Shown: positions 16,564 to 24,264, counted from the stretch's first letter. The stretch is DNA of 39,608 nt from Shewanella profunda (GCF_023283765.1 NZ_JAKILG010000044.1:1-39608); one strand, 5' to 3'. Numbers and translations: made by a program. Notes: generated by a model from the sequence alone, not told the origin.

Positions 16564-17310
16564 CTAACGCCGATGACTCCGCACTATACCTTTGGTGGCT
16601 AACTGTTCCAGTAGCTGTAAACAACCTTGTGCCAGAACCTCTGGCGTTATCTGCGGATAAGTTATTGTTAACCAATTGACTATTCCTTCAAAGCTCGTCA
16701 ATCCTTGCCCAGCTAGATATGCCAACACTTGGGCACTTAAAGGATTCAATTGCAAAAAACTGACTTCACCTTCTTCATCTTGGTAAATGCAGAAGAATAC
16801 TGGCGTATCAAGACACTCTTCAGGGCGAAAGTCATGGCGGATATGCTGCACAGGATAATGGTACTGCGCGACCCTCGCCGTGGATGAAAGACACAGCGGA
16901 ATATCTTGGATTTGTGCTGGATGGATCTCAGCCTCTTTAGCATCCTGTTGTGCCACCGCCACCACAAGTTCAAGCCACTCATAGTGAGCCAATTCCAACA
17001 TAAACACGGGATCAGTATCTTTAGGTTGATATTCCCGTTGCAGAAAATCTAGAAACTCCCCTGCTATATCGATGAAAATAGGTGACTTACAGTCGTGATG
17101 GCTAAAAAAATCTTGTACTAATACCAACCAATCGTTCTCAGAGTACAAACTCTTAAGCACCGGAAAACCGTTAGAGACAAAACCCATTACATTACTAAAA
17201 AATAATTCACGATAAACCTGCATTCGCTCAAGTGATGTATCCAAAGGTAATGGCTTAGTGGGGTCGCGAATATAATCGATAAAGGATTGCTGAACCTGCT
17301 TAAAATCCAT
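16564..17310 (-). CDS. hvfC: HvfC-type RiPP maturation partner (DUF2063)
   Basis: The 248-residue protein begins with the DUF2063 pattern FIDYIRDPTKPLPLDTSLERMQVYRELFFSNVMGFVSNGFPVLKSL, including the RxxVYR-type helix that gave the family its old 'putative DNA-binding' label. The C-terminal half (DTPVFFCIYQDEEGEVSFLQLNPLSAQVLAYL) resembles the HvfC/BufC extension. In studied systems this protein forms a complex with the MNIO enzyme and recognises the precursor leader. Its ATG overlaps the hvfB stop by one base (TAATG), so translation is probably coupled and the two proteins made in equal amounts. A terminator follows at 16515-16534. The function is inferred from family and context. Confidence 0.85.
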   Translation of the reverse strand: MDFKQVQQSFIDYIRDPTKPLPLDTSLERMQVYRELFFSNVMGFVSNGFPVLKSLYSENDWLVLVQDFFSHHDCKSPIFIDIAGEFLDFLQREYQPKDTDPVFMLELAHYEWLELVVAVAQQDAKEAEIHPAQIQDIPLCLSSTARVAQYHYPVQHIRHDFRPEECLDTPVFFCIYQDEEGEVSFLQLNPLSAQVLAYLAGQGLTSFEGIVNWLTITYPQITPEVLAQGCLQLLEQLATKGIVRSHRR

Positions 17311-18158
17311 TAGGCACTCCTTTTAGCGTCAGCCGACTTAAACGCCATGGCTTGATATTGGTGAATCTGTTCGATCTCGAGCAATAGTTCAGGGGTTGGC
17401 GGTAAATTAAAATCCCGCTCTAATAGCGTCGGCAGCACCCCATGCTTGGCATAGCAGGCTTGCAAAAGTGCCCACACAGGATCATTTATATCGGCGCCAT
17501 GGGTATCGATAATCAGATCTTCTGCCTGTTTATAGTGACCGGCAATATGCAAATAGGCGATACGCTCAGTGGGCATCGCGTTTAAAAACTCATCGGCATC
17601 ATATTGGTGATTTTTCGAATTTACATAGATATTGTTTACATCTAACAACAACTTACAATTGGCTTCTTCTAGCACCGCATTTAGAAATTGAAGTTCTGTC
17701 ATTTGTGCTGCAGGCGCTGCGTAGAAGGAGACATTTTCTAGGGTGAGTGGCCGCTCTAAAATATCTTCAACCTGCTTAACCCGTGCTGCTACATATTTGA
17801 CCGCTGCATCGGTAAACGGAATAGGCATCAAATCATATAGATGGCCTTGGCCTGAGCAGTAACTTAAATGTTCGGAGTAGACTTCGATTTGATGCAAATC
17901 CATAAAGGCTTTAACGCGGCGAACAAACTCGACATCTAAGGGCGCGGGACTGCCTATGGATAAGCTGAGGCCATGGCAATAAAACACATGTTGCTCAGTG
18001 AGTTGACGAAACTGCTTGCCATATTTACCGCCTAAGGTCATCCAGTTTTCAGGGGCAACTTCAAAAAATTGAATGGTATTTGGTACTTGTTGGCAAAACT
18101 CAGTCAGCATTTCCCGCCTAAGGCCAAGCCCAACCAATCCATCATGTTGATTTTTCAT
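17310..18158 (-). CDS. hvfB: HvfB-type MNIO peptide-modifying oxidase (DUF692)
   Basis: MNIO enzymes use two or three iron ions in a TIM barrel to oxidise cysteine-containing peptides. From the chosen start MKNQHDGLVGLGLRREM, likely metal ligands and active-site residues are E33 (FFEVAPENW), H62 (YCHGLSLSIGS), E96-H97 (SEHLSY), E141 (LTLENVSFY), D173-N175-N176 (LLDVNNIYVNS), H204/H208 (YLHIAGH), D218/H220 (DTHGADI) and a late glutamate in LLERDFN. All DUF692 landmarks are present, so it should be active. The frame reaches a GTG at 18179, but AAGAGGTGA, complementary to the 16S end, precedes the ATG at 18158. It is followed by hvfC with one-base overlap and preceded by the precursor gene across a terminator hairpin. 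The likely substrate is the EGKCG peptide upstream. Confidence 0.9.
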   Translation of the reverse strand: MKNQHDGLVGLGLRREMLTEFCQQVPNTIQFFEVAPENWMTLGGKYGKQFRQLTEQHVFYCHGLSLSIGSPAPLDVEFVRRVKAFMDLHQIEVYSEHLSYCSGQGHLYDLMPIPFTDAAVKYVAARVKQVEDILERPLTLENVSFYAAPAAQMTELQFLNAVLEEANCKLLLDVNNIYVNSKNHQYDADEFLNAMPTERIAYLHIAGHYKQAEDLIIDTHGADINDPVWALLQACYAKHGVLPTLLERDFNLPPTPELLLEIEQIHQYQAMAFKSADAKRSA

Positions 18159-18211
18159 ATCACCTCTTCGCCCTAACACTCAATATAAGGTTTACATGGC
18201 TGCAGAAAATA

Positions 18212-18232
18212 AAGGCCAGCACTGCTGGCCTT
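18212..18232 (-). terminator. Hairpin terminator between hvfA and hvfB
   Basis: A perfect 9-bp stem AAGGCCAGC / GCTGGCCTT with a 3-nt loop is followed on the minus strand by TATTTTC. It lies 65 bp after the precursor stop and 54 bp before the hvfB start. Partial read-through would make the precursor transcript more abundant than the enzyme transcript. Confidence 0.8.
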
Positions 18233-18296
18233 CTATTGATAAAACCACGGCTAATAAAACCCCGATATAGACCCATTAAGCATCTTGATTTAGAGC

Positions 18297-18656
18297 TTAT
18301 TCCACTTCTTTTTTAACGGTATCGACTTTAGTTTCAACTTTTTCAGCGGCTTTTTTCATATCGCCACCACACTTACCTTCGCCACATTTTCCTTCTTTGG
18401 CTTTATCAACGGCTTTGTTCATATCACCGCCACACTTGCCTTCACCACATTTTCCCTCTTTGGCTTTTTCTGCGGCTTTTTTCACTTCTTCGCCGCATTT
18501 ACCTTCACCACATTTGCCTTCAGAACCAACGATTTGAAAGCCTGCATCCATTGTTTGAAAGCCAAATGGGTTAGTTTGCGCATTCACGGCAAAAGCTGAA
18601 CTGACAACGACTGTACCTAATGCAACTGCTACGGCTGTTTTCTTAACTGAATTCAT
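18297..18656 (-). CDS. hvfA: HvfA-like secreted EGKCG-repeat RiPP precursor
   Basis: The 119-residue peptide has a Sec signal (MNSVKKTAVAVALGTVVVSS..., probable cleavage after AVNA at residue 26). A short conserved leader-like region, NPFGFQTMDAGFQIVGS, follows, then three 21-residue repeats each starting EGKCGEGKCG (residues 46-66, 67-87, 88-108). Its six cysteines (49, 54, 70, 75, 91, 96) all lie in EGKCG motifs. The tail is lysine/glutamate-rich and helical. In the related Haemophilus HvfA and Caulobacter bufferin systems, cysteines of this motif are converted by MNIO enzymes to copper-binding heterocycles, either oxazolone-thioamide or thiooxazole. Here the same chemistry is inferred from the adjacent hvfB and hvfC. 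AAAAGGAAAA precedes the ATG. The final product would be an exported, periplasmic metal-binding peptide. Confidence 0.9.
   Translation of the reverse strand: MNSVKKTAVAVALGTVVVSSAFAVNAQTNPFGFQTMDAGFQIVGSEGKCGEGKCGEEVKKAAEKAKEGKCGEGKCGGDMNKAVDKAKEGKCGEGKCGGDMKKAAEKVETKVDTVKKEVE
18333..18521 (-). repeat. hvfA: Three tandem 63-bp repeats in hvfA
   Basis: Units at 18521-18459, 18458-18396 and 18395-18333 have exactly equal length and keep frame. Each encodes EGKCGEGKCG plus an 11-residue Lys/Ala/Glu helix. The second and third units are most alike (both continue GGDM). Repeat number could vary between strains by slippage or recombination. Confidence 0.9.
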
Positions 18657-18699
18657 AATGTTTTCCTTTTCGTTTATTGCTTAAAATGACCAACAACAG

Positions 18700-18720
18700 G
18701 TTACGTAGTTGGCTTGTAAC
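18700..18720. promoter_or_regulatory. Inverted repeat GTTAC-N11-GTAAC upstream of hvfA
   Basis: GTTAC (18700-18704) and GTAAC (18716-18720) form a spaced dyad 44 bp before the hvfA ATG. The size and place suit a dimeric regulator's operator, but no family is recognised and the dyad is short enough to arise by chance. Confidence 0.3.
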
Positions 18721-18846
18721 AAAAGACCTGCTGAAGTTCAATTCTATTGCAAAAAACGCTCTTAGATCACAGAAATATTCAATACACACTGATAGGCGAC
18801 ATATTAATACCTAAACCCAATTAGCAAAGTTTGTTGTTAAGGTTAG

Positions 18847-19122
18847 GGCATGTTGACGTTTCAGGGTTATTTTTGCAGCGAGTGGCTGACCTTTATGCAA
18901 GGCAAAGCCCGTGCCGCGTAGTTATTCTACATAAACGAGCGATAACGCAGCAGAAACGCCAGCCAAACGCTGCCCGAAAGGGTCGCCAGGCAAGCTATTG
19001 CTCTTACTTACTTTCATACGAGCCGCTCGTCATTTGAGTCGAATAACGATACTTCATTCCTCGTTTCGCGATGACAAGCTTGCCAGAGCGAACAAAATTT
19101 GATCTCGAAACATCAACACGCC
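18847..19122. mobile_element. MITE-like inverted-repeat element, copy 2 (276 bp)
   Basis: The ends are GGCATGTTGACGTTTC and GAAACATCAACACGCC, differing by a single base from perfect inverted repeats. It is the same element as at 10440-10716 but in opposite orientation, with scattered substitutions throughout. Flanking tetranucleotides are TTAG on the left and CTCG on the right, so any target duplication has decayed. It occupies most of the space between the divergent genes hvfA and dusC, ending 73 bp before the dusC start. No transposase is encoded. Confidence 0.75.
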
Positions 19123-19195
19123 CTCGCTATCGCACTTTGTAACACTAGAGCGATAAGGTAGAATGCATGCCCTTTTAGAACGATAGGTTATTGCA

Positions 19196-20149
19196 GTGCG
19201 TGTGATTTTGGCTCCAATGGAAGGCGTGGTAGATGATTTGATGCGTGACATCCTCTCAACTATCAATCCCTACGATTTACTCGTGACCGAATTTGTACGA
19301 GTGGTAGATCAGCTTCTACCAGAAAAAGTCTTTCTTAAACTTTGCCCTGAATTACTTAATCACGGTAATACACCATCTGGCACTCCCGTGCGCGTTCAAT
19401 TACTCGGTCAAGAACCCCAATGCATGGGTGAAAATGCCCTGCGCGCGGTTGAGCTTGGCTCCCACGGGGTCGATGCAAACTTTGGTTGCCCCGCTAAAAT
19501 GGTCAACCGCAGTAACGGTGGTGCAGTGCTCTTGCAATATCCTGATAGTATTTACAATATTGTACGCGCCATGCGCCAAGCTGTGCCCAATCAACACCCT
19601 GTTACCGCAAAAATCCGCCTAGGCTATGAAGATAAGTCGCTATTTATGGAAAATGCCTTGGCTGTCTATGAAGCGGGGGCGACCGAACTTGCCATTCATG
19701 CGCGCAGTAAAGTTGATGGCTATAAACCGCCAGCATATTGGGAATACATTACAGAGGTGCGTAAGCGTTTACCTATTCCTGTTATTGCAAATGGTGAGAT
19801 TTGGAACAGTGATGATGCCAAGCGTTGTATAGCGGTTACGGGCTGCGATAGCATTATGATTGGCCGCGGTGCGATTTCATTGCCGAATTTGGCTGACACC
19901 ATCAAAACAGGGGCAACACCTTACACTTGGGCACAAACCTTGGGGCTAATGCTCAGTTATACCCAAAGAGAACTCAATGGCCGTAAGAGCGACTATTACC
20001 CAGCTCGAATCAAGCAGTGGTTTACCTATCTCAATCGACAATACCCTGAAGCGGACACACTCTTTAGAGAATTGAGAGTCCATAAAACCACCGAAGACAT
20101 TGTCAGAGTGCTAGAAGCGGCACAAAATGCTTTACCAAAAACACGGTAA
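19196..20149 (+). CDS. dusC: tRNA-dihydrouridine(16) synthase DusC
   Basis: Dus enzymes reduce specific tRNA uridines using FMN and NADPH; DusC acts at U16. The 317-residue protein has the N-terminal FMN-binding LAPMEGVVDDLMRDIL, NFGCPAKMVNRSNGGAVLL with the catalytic cysteine in the GCPA context, TAKIRLGYED, AIHARSKVDGYKPPAYWEYI, IANGEIWNSDDA and MIGRGAISLPNL. The DusC-type LMEGVVD start and the C-terminal helical domain (RIKQWFTYLNRQYPEAD) favour DusC over DusA or DusB. It starts at a GTG with only a weak AGG upstream. A MITE-like element lies immediately before it, so the promoter must be in or next to the element's right end. Confidence 0.92.
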   Translation: MRVILAPMEGVVDDLMRDILSTINPYDLLVTEFVRVVDQLLPEKVFLKLCPELLNHGNTPSGTPVRVQLLGQEPQCMGENALRAVELGSHGVDANFGCPAKMVNRSNGGAVLLQYPDSIYNIVRAMRQAVPNQHPVTAKIRLGYEDKSLFMENALAVYEAGATELAIHARSKVDGYKPPAYWEYITEVRKRLPIPVIANGEIWNSDDAKRCIAVTGCDSIMIGRGAISLPNLADTIKTGATPYTWAQTLGLMLSYTQRELNGRKSDYYPARIKQWFTYLNRQYPEADTLFRELRVHKTTEDIVRVLEAAQNALPKTR

Positions 20150-20353
20150 TTCAACATGCAATCTTAAGGCGATGGGCAATAAAGTATTGATACCGTACCT
20201 TTGCAGCAATAATTCAATAGGAATGAAGCACTTTTTCGTTTTATTGCTGTGAAAAAACCAAAAAATCTCGCCGATACTTGATCTTTATCATAGTGGCTGA
20301 TAGTGGAACTATTAGACTAAATGCCTAGAGTCAGATAAAACAGGCGATTTTAC

Positions 20354-20713
20354 GTGAGCACCACCCATATCAGACATGAATTGTCAGAGCTTGAAGCTAA
20401 TCTAAGGAAAGAAATCGGCGCGCTCCCCCAGTTCTTAGAAGTGCTCGGGACGCATTATGCCAACCTAAGCTTGGGCGAATTGATCGATCAATTGGCACAA
20501 AGCCCCTTGGCTGAACACTCCCTTTTCAGCCAATTGAATAAACTCGATGCGGCGATCTGTCAGCTTGATTTAGGTCTCTATGGCCTTTGCTCCGATTGTG
20601 AAGCTGAAATAGAAACTGAACGCTTGAGCCAAGATCCCACAGAGCAGCGATGCGCCTCTTGCGCAGAGCACTATCAGCATGAACACCGTCACGAGCTACG
20701 CCTCACCCACTAG
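20354..20713 (+). CDS. DksA/TraR-type C4 zinc-finger protein
   Basis: The 119-residue protein has an N-terminal coiled-coil-like half rich in Leu and Glu (HELSELEANLRKEIGALPQFL) and a C-terminal C4 zinc finger. The finger reads GLYGLCSDCEAEIETERLSQDPTEQRCASCAEHYQ, with cysteines spaced CxxC-N17-CxxC as in DksA. DksA-like proteins bind the RNA polymerase secondary channel. True DksA is about 150 residues with a DxxDxA coiled-coil tip; this one is shorter and that tip is not seen, so it is a DksA-family paralogue of unknown target. The start is GTG with a weak AGG 12 nt upstream. It is not in an evident operon. Confidence 0.75.
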   Translation: MSTTHIRHELSELEANLRKEIGALPQFLEVLGTHYANLSLGELIDQLAQSPLAEHSLFSQLNKLDAAICQLDLGLYGLCSDCEAEIETERLSQDPTEQRCASCAEHYQHEHRHELRLTH

Positions 20714-20917
20714 TGGGTGTGCTATTTATTGCATCCAGTAAATCTCCTATCCTACTGCCATACAAAATTTAAACCGCGCTAAGCAACACTTTGGGCTATC
20801 CAGACACAGTTAATGTGAACATAGCGATGCGGTTGGCATTAAAATCTCTGGTTATATTTCCTGCTAATACAGAGCCATTATTCCTATCTCGACTTAACCT
20901 TCCTATCATTAAAATGA

Positions 20918-20943
20918 AAATGCCACTCAAATGAGTGGCATTT
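20918..20943 (-). terminator. Terminator of the 5'-nucleotidase gene
   Basis: An 11-bp stem AAATGCCACTC / GAGTGGCATTT with loop AAAT lies 27 bp beyond the stop; the minus-strand flank is TTTCATTTT. Confidence 0.8.
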
Positions 20944-20970
20944 ATGCTTAAACAAAATATCGATTAATTG

Positions 20971-22689
20971 TTACAGTTTACAACCGTCAACACTTGATGA
21001 GTTTTCATAAACAATGTCACCCACTGGATTGTAGTCAGCAGCAACGATAGTTTGTTTGTCTTTTAAGAATGAATACAGTAAATCAGCATCCACATAACCT
21101 GTTTGAATTGGGCTTTCCAATTTTGGATAACCGTCACCACCAGCAGCGTTAAAGCTAGGTACGGTAAACTTATAGGTTGTTGCTTCGCTAAAGTCTTTTC
21201 CATTGATTTGACTGATATTAGCTGTTTTAGCAACACAGTCGATAGTCATTTTCACGCCGGTAATTTGCGCATAACCACCAGAGCCAACTTGAAGACTTCC
21301 CACAGCACTTAAGTAGGCAGCAACTTCAGTTCCGGTCATTTCGTTCAATGTCACCATGTTACCGAATGGCTGAACAGTGAGCACATCGCGATAGGTAATA
21401 TTGCCCGGTTGGATTGAAGCACGTACACCACCCGAGTTCATCACCCCGAAATCGGCAGACACTTTACCACTTTGAGCCATAGCTAACATGCGGCCTAAGT
21501 TGGTTTGCTTATTACGAACATTTGCACGCTCACCATCTAACAGCGCATCAGTCGTCGCAATCACTTCATCTAACTTGGCTTGACCTTTTTCTTGATAGTA
21601 TGACAGTAACTCTTTTAACTCTGTATCAGGTTCAATTTTAGCACCAGCTAAGTCAGCGGTTTTCTTACCTTCGTCATCAAGTTTACGCATGTTCACAGGC
21701 ACAAGCTTGTAACTCGCTAAATGGAGTTCACCATTGAAATATTCAAAATCAGCTCGGCCTACATACTTACCCCATTCATGGGCTTGCATAATCCATGTGC
21801 CATTTTGCTTATCCGGAGCACACTCATCACCCGGTTTAAAATCTGCATAAACTTTGTTTTCGCTGTCAGATTCCATACAAACAGGATTCTGTGAGTGACC
21901 ACCAATAACAACCTGCAAGTCACCTTCAGTCAGCGCACGCGCCATAGCTACGTCGCCAGGTGCGTTACTGCCATTTTGGGCATCGGCATAGTGACCCATG
22001 TGTGTAGTCGCGAAAATAATATCAGCCGATTTGGCATCTTTAATTTCTTTAATGACCTTAGCAACTTCGGTTTTTGGATCAGTGAAAATCAGATCGCTAA
22101 TAAATTCAGGGTTACCAATTTTAGCGGTGTCTTCTGTAGTTAAACCGATAACAGCAATTTTTAAACCGTTAATGTCAAAAATTTTGTAGGCATCAAAATA
22201 GCGTTCACCTTGGCTACCATCGGTATTTTTACGGTAAATGTTGGCAGCCAACATTGGGAATTCAGCAAGACGGCGCTGCATATCAAGTACGGATAACGGA
22301 TTGTCAAACTCATGGTTACCTACAGCCATTGCGTCATAACCAATTTTATTCATACCTGTAAAATCGGGAATAGCATCTTGTAGATCAGATTCTGGTACAC
22401 CAGTATTGATGTCACCACCAGACAATAATAGGGTTTGACCACCATTCTTAGTCACTTCAGCACGAATTTGATCGACCAGTGTTTTCTGAGCGGCTAAACC
22501 ATATTCACCGTCACTGTTTTCCCAGAAGCGGCCATGGTTATCATTGGTATGCAAAACAGTAAATGATTTACAAGCACTACCCGCTTCAGCACACGTTGTT
22601 GGAACTTTGTCATCATCATCGCTATTACAACCCGCGAGAGCTGCAAGCACAGCAGTTGCAACTAATCCTTTAATAATCTTATTTATCAT
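20971..22689 (-). CDS. Lipoprotein 5'-nucleotidase / UDP-sugar hydrolase (UshA-like)
   Basis: The 572-residue protein belongs to the UshA/CpdB metallophosphoesterases, which release phosphate and nucleosides from extracytoplasmic nucleotides. A lipoprotein signal ends in LAALAGC (C about residue 21), so it is membrane-anchored rather than soluble as E. coli UshA. Metal-binding motifs appear in order: VLHTNDNHGRF, SGGDINTG, VGNHEFDN, TTHMGHY and GGHSQNP. The C-terminal substrate domain includes NSGGVRASIQPGNITYRDVL, VQPFGNMV and PSFNAAGGDGYP, whose phenylalanine and following residues stack on the base. AT-rich upstream DNA precedes it. It probably lets the cell use extracellular nucleotides or DNA-derived nucleotides as phosphate source; with gsk and apt it would feed purine salvage. 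Confidence 0.92.
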   Translation of the reverse strand: MINKIIKGLVATAVLAALAGCNSDDDDKVPTTCAEAGSACKSFTVLHTNDNHGRFWENSDGEYGLAAQKTLVDQIRAEVTKNGGQTLLLSGGDINTGVPESDLQDAIPDFTGMNKIGYDAMAVGNHEFDNPLSVLDMQRRLAEFPMLAANIYRKNTDGSQGERYFDAYKIFDINGLKIAVIGLTTEDTAKIGNPEFISDLIFTDPKTEVAKVIKEIKDAKSADIIFATTHMGHYADAQNGSNAPGDVAMARALTEGDLQVVIGGHSQNPVCMESDSENKVYADFKPGDECAPDKQNGTWIMQAHEWGKYVGRADFEYFNGELHLASYKLVPVNMRKLDDEGKKTADLAGAKIEPDTELKELLSYYQEKGQAKLDEVIATTDALLDGERANVRNKQTNLGRMLAMAQSGKVSADFGVMNSGGVRASIQPGNITYRDVLTVQPFGNMVTLNEMTGTEVAAYLSAVGSLQVGSGGYAQITGVKMTIDCVAKTANISQINGKDFSEATTYKFTVPSFNAAGGDGYPKLESPIQTGYVDADLLYSFLKDKQTIVAADYNPVGDIVYENSSSVDGCKL

Positions 22690-23052
22690 TACATCAACCC
22701 CTTGATTTTAATTATTTTATCATAGAAAGTTTGTCTCGAACTCCATCAAGTTCGACGAAGTGCATAATAGCAAATTATGAAGATGAAATGTGTCATTTTT
22801 ATTAAAAAAGTGGCTTTAATGTGGTATTTACGAGAGGGTTTAAGATAAATTTGTTTCAAATAAAAAATAAGCTGAACGATTGAGTTATCTATATTTGAAT
22901 TAAAAACAATAAAAATAAAATAATTACTTTTAAATCTTTAAATATAAGCAACTTAGAAGAAATAAAACCCAACACCGATTGTTCACTTAAAAGAACGAGC
23001 ACGGGTAATATTTTCATTACCGCATGACGTTTTTATCAGCAATTAGATTTAG
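22690..23052. other. AT-rich intergenic region
   Basis: 363 bp between the nucleotidase and esterase genes (both minus). Composition is strongly AT-rich with runs such as AAAAACAATAAAAATAAAATAA. It must contain the nucleotidase promoter. A weak dyad GGTAAT / ATTACC at 23004-23021 lacks a T tract and is not called a terminator. I see no gene. Confidence 0.5.
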
Positions 23053-23724
23053 CTACATTTCAAATCGCTGTAATAACCACTGACAAATATCTTTTAACTG
23101 CGTTGGAATAACCGAATGTGGCATTGGATAAGTTTGCCATTGCACTTGATATCCCGCCAGCATCAAAGCCTCTTTAGCTAAGGTTCCTGCAGATAAGGGC
23201 ACTACATCATCCTGCACACCATGCTGTTGTAATATCGGTGTATTACGGTTAGCAATACTTAATTCAGTCGGCAGCACATCACCTGTCGGTAAATAACAGG
23301 ATAGCGCCATAATCCCCGCTAATCTTTTCTCAAAACGTAGCCCAGAGAATAAACTCATCACGCCACCCTGACTAAATCCTGCCAAGACAATACGTTCACT
23401 CGGAATACCTGCAGCGATTTGCTCATTAATCAGCGCCTTGACACTTTGCTCCGATGCCAGAACCCCTTGCATATCGGCTCTGTCATGTAAATCCATACTT
23501 TTAATATCATACCAGGCCCGCATCACGTAACCGCCATTAATAGTTACAGCTTGCTCTGGGGCGTGGGGGAAAATAAACCGAATACTATGATCACTAGGCA
23601 AGCCCAAAACTGGCACAACAGGGGCAAATCCAGCGCCAGAGTCCCCTAGGCCATGTAGCCAGATCACTGCTGCCGTGGCAGGAAATTGAGGTTCAATGAC
23701 AATTCGTTCAAGAGAGTTAGACAT
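23053..23724 (-). CDS. Alpha/beta-hydrolase carboxylesterase (acyl-protein thioesterase family)
   Basis: The 223-residue protein is in the phospholipase/carboxylesterase family with acyl-protein thioesterases. The fold starts at AVIWLHGLGDSGAGF, which supplies the oxyanion hole. The catalytic serine is in LAGFSQGGVMSLF, the aspartate in QHGVQDDVVPLSAG and the histidine in YPMPHSVIP. FIFPHAPEQAVTINGGYVMRAWYDI is typical of the family. The true substrate in bacteria is unclear. Two starts are possible: TTG at 23730 with AGGA 5 nt away, or ATG at 23724 with AGGA 11 nt away; I use the ATG. The gene is cytoplasmic (no signal). Confidence 0.9.
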   Translation of the reverse strand: MSNSLERIVIEPQFPATAAVIWLHGLGDSGAGFAPVVPVLGLPSDHSIRFIFPHAPEQAVTINGGYVMRAWYDIKSMDLHDRADMQGVLASEQSVKALINEQIAAGIPSERIVLAGFSQGGVMSLFSGLRFEKRLAGIMALSCYLPTGDVLPTELSIANRNTPILQQHGVQDDVVPLSAGTLAKEALMLAGYQVQWQTYPMPHSVIPTQLKDICQWLLQRFEM

Positions 23725-23806
23725 ACTCAAAAAATTCCTAATTCTATAAAAAACATGCTAAGACTATTCGAAACCGCTATTTAGACCTATGGCTAAATCC
23801 AAATCG

Positions 23807-24034
23807 CTACTCGCAATCAATACCTAACACTTCTTGCACTAATAATAGTTGCGCTTTGTCGTCGAGTTTTAGGCTCCAACGAACAGCGCCACCATCGGCG
23901 ATAAGCATGGGTGGGTTGCGCCTTAGGCCAATATCTTCGGCGCTCGCTTGCAACACAATACTGGCGGCATTGAGTCGAACCTGAACTTCAAACTCAGTGA
24001 CAATCAACTTACCCTGTGAAAAATCAATTACCAT
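23807..24034 (-). CDS. DUF3389 family protein
   Basis: A 75-residue soluble protein beginning MVIDFSQGKLIVTEFEVQVRL, with a second half VRWSLKLDDKAQLLLVQEVLGI. This fits DUF3389, a small family I know from Shewanella and Vibrio; no function is known. An ATG four codons earlier (24046) is preceded only by GGG. Starting at 24034 places the GGGATGGTG stretch as ribosome-binding site and matches the family start. It lies between the esterase and the divergently transcribed peptidase. Confidence 0.7.
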   Translation of the reverse strand: MVIDFSQGKLIVTEFEVQVRLNAASIVLQASAEDIGLRRNPPMLIADGGAVRWSLKLDDKAQLLLVQEVLGIDCE

Positions 24035-24264
24035 GTTAAACACCATCCCAATAAAAACGCGCCATCATAGCAAACTTTTGTATTTAACCTTTAGTTATAA
24101 AAATTTGATTACATTTCAGTTGAGTATAAATTACCTGCGGCTCACGGTATTCAGGTACACTTTCGACTATTAGGTGGCTGAAAACCCCAGCAGCGCAAGT
24201 CAATAGCGACTCTGCGTACCCAACACTAAAAACAAGCCAAAACAACTAATCAACTAGGTTTTTA

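Noticed and set aside
18333..18521. EGKCG repeats as a metallothionein or a CRISPR-like repeat
   Set aside because: The repeats are in-frame coding units of a secreted peptide next to MNIO and DUF2063 genes, with no spacers; the HvfA/bufferin explanation fits every feature.
18843..19126. Target-site duplication around element copy 2
   Set aside because: The flanks TTAG and CTCG match at only two of four bases, so a duplication is not claimed for this copy.
22998..23024. Dyad GGTAAT/ATTACC downstream of the esterase as a terminator
   Set aside because: Only six base pairs and no T tract on the minus strand.
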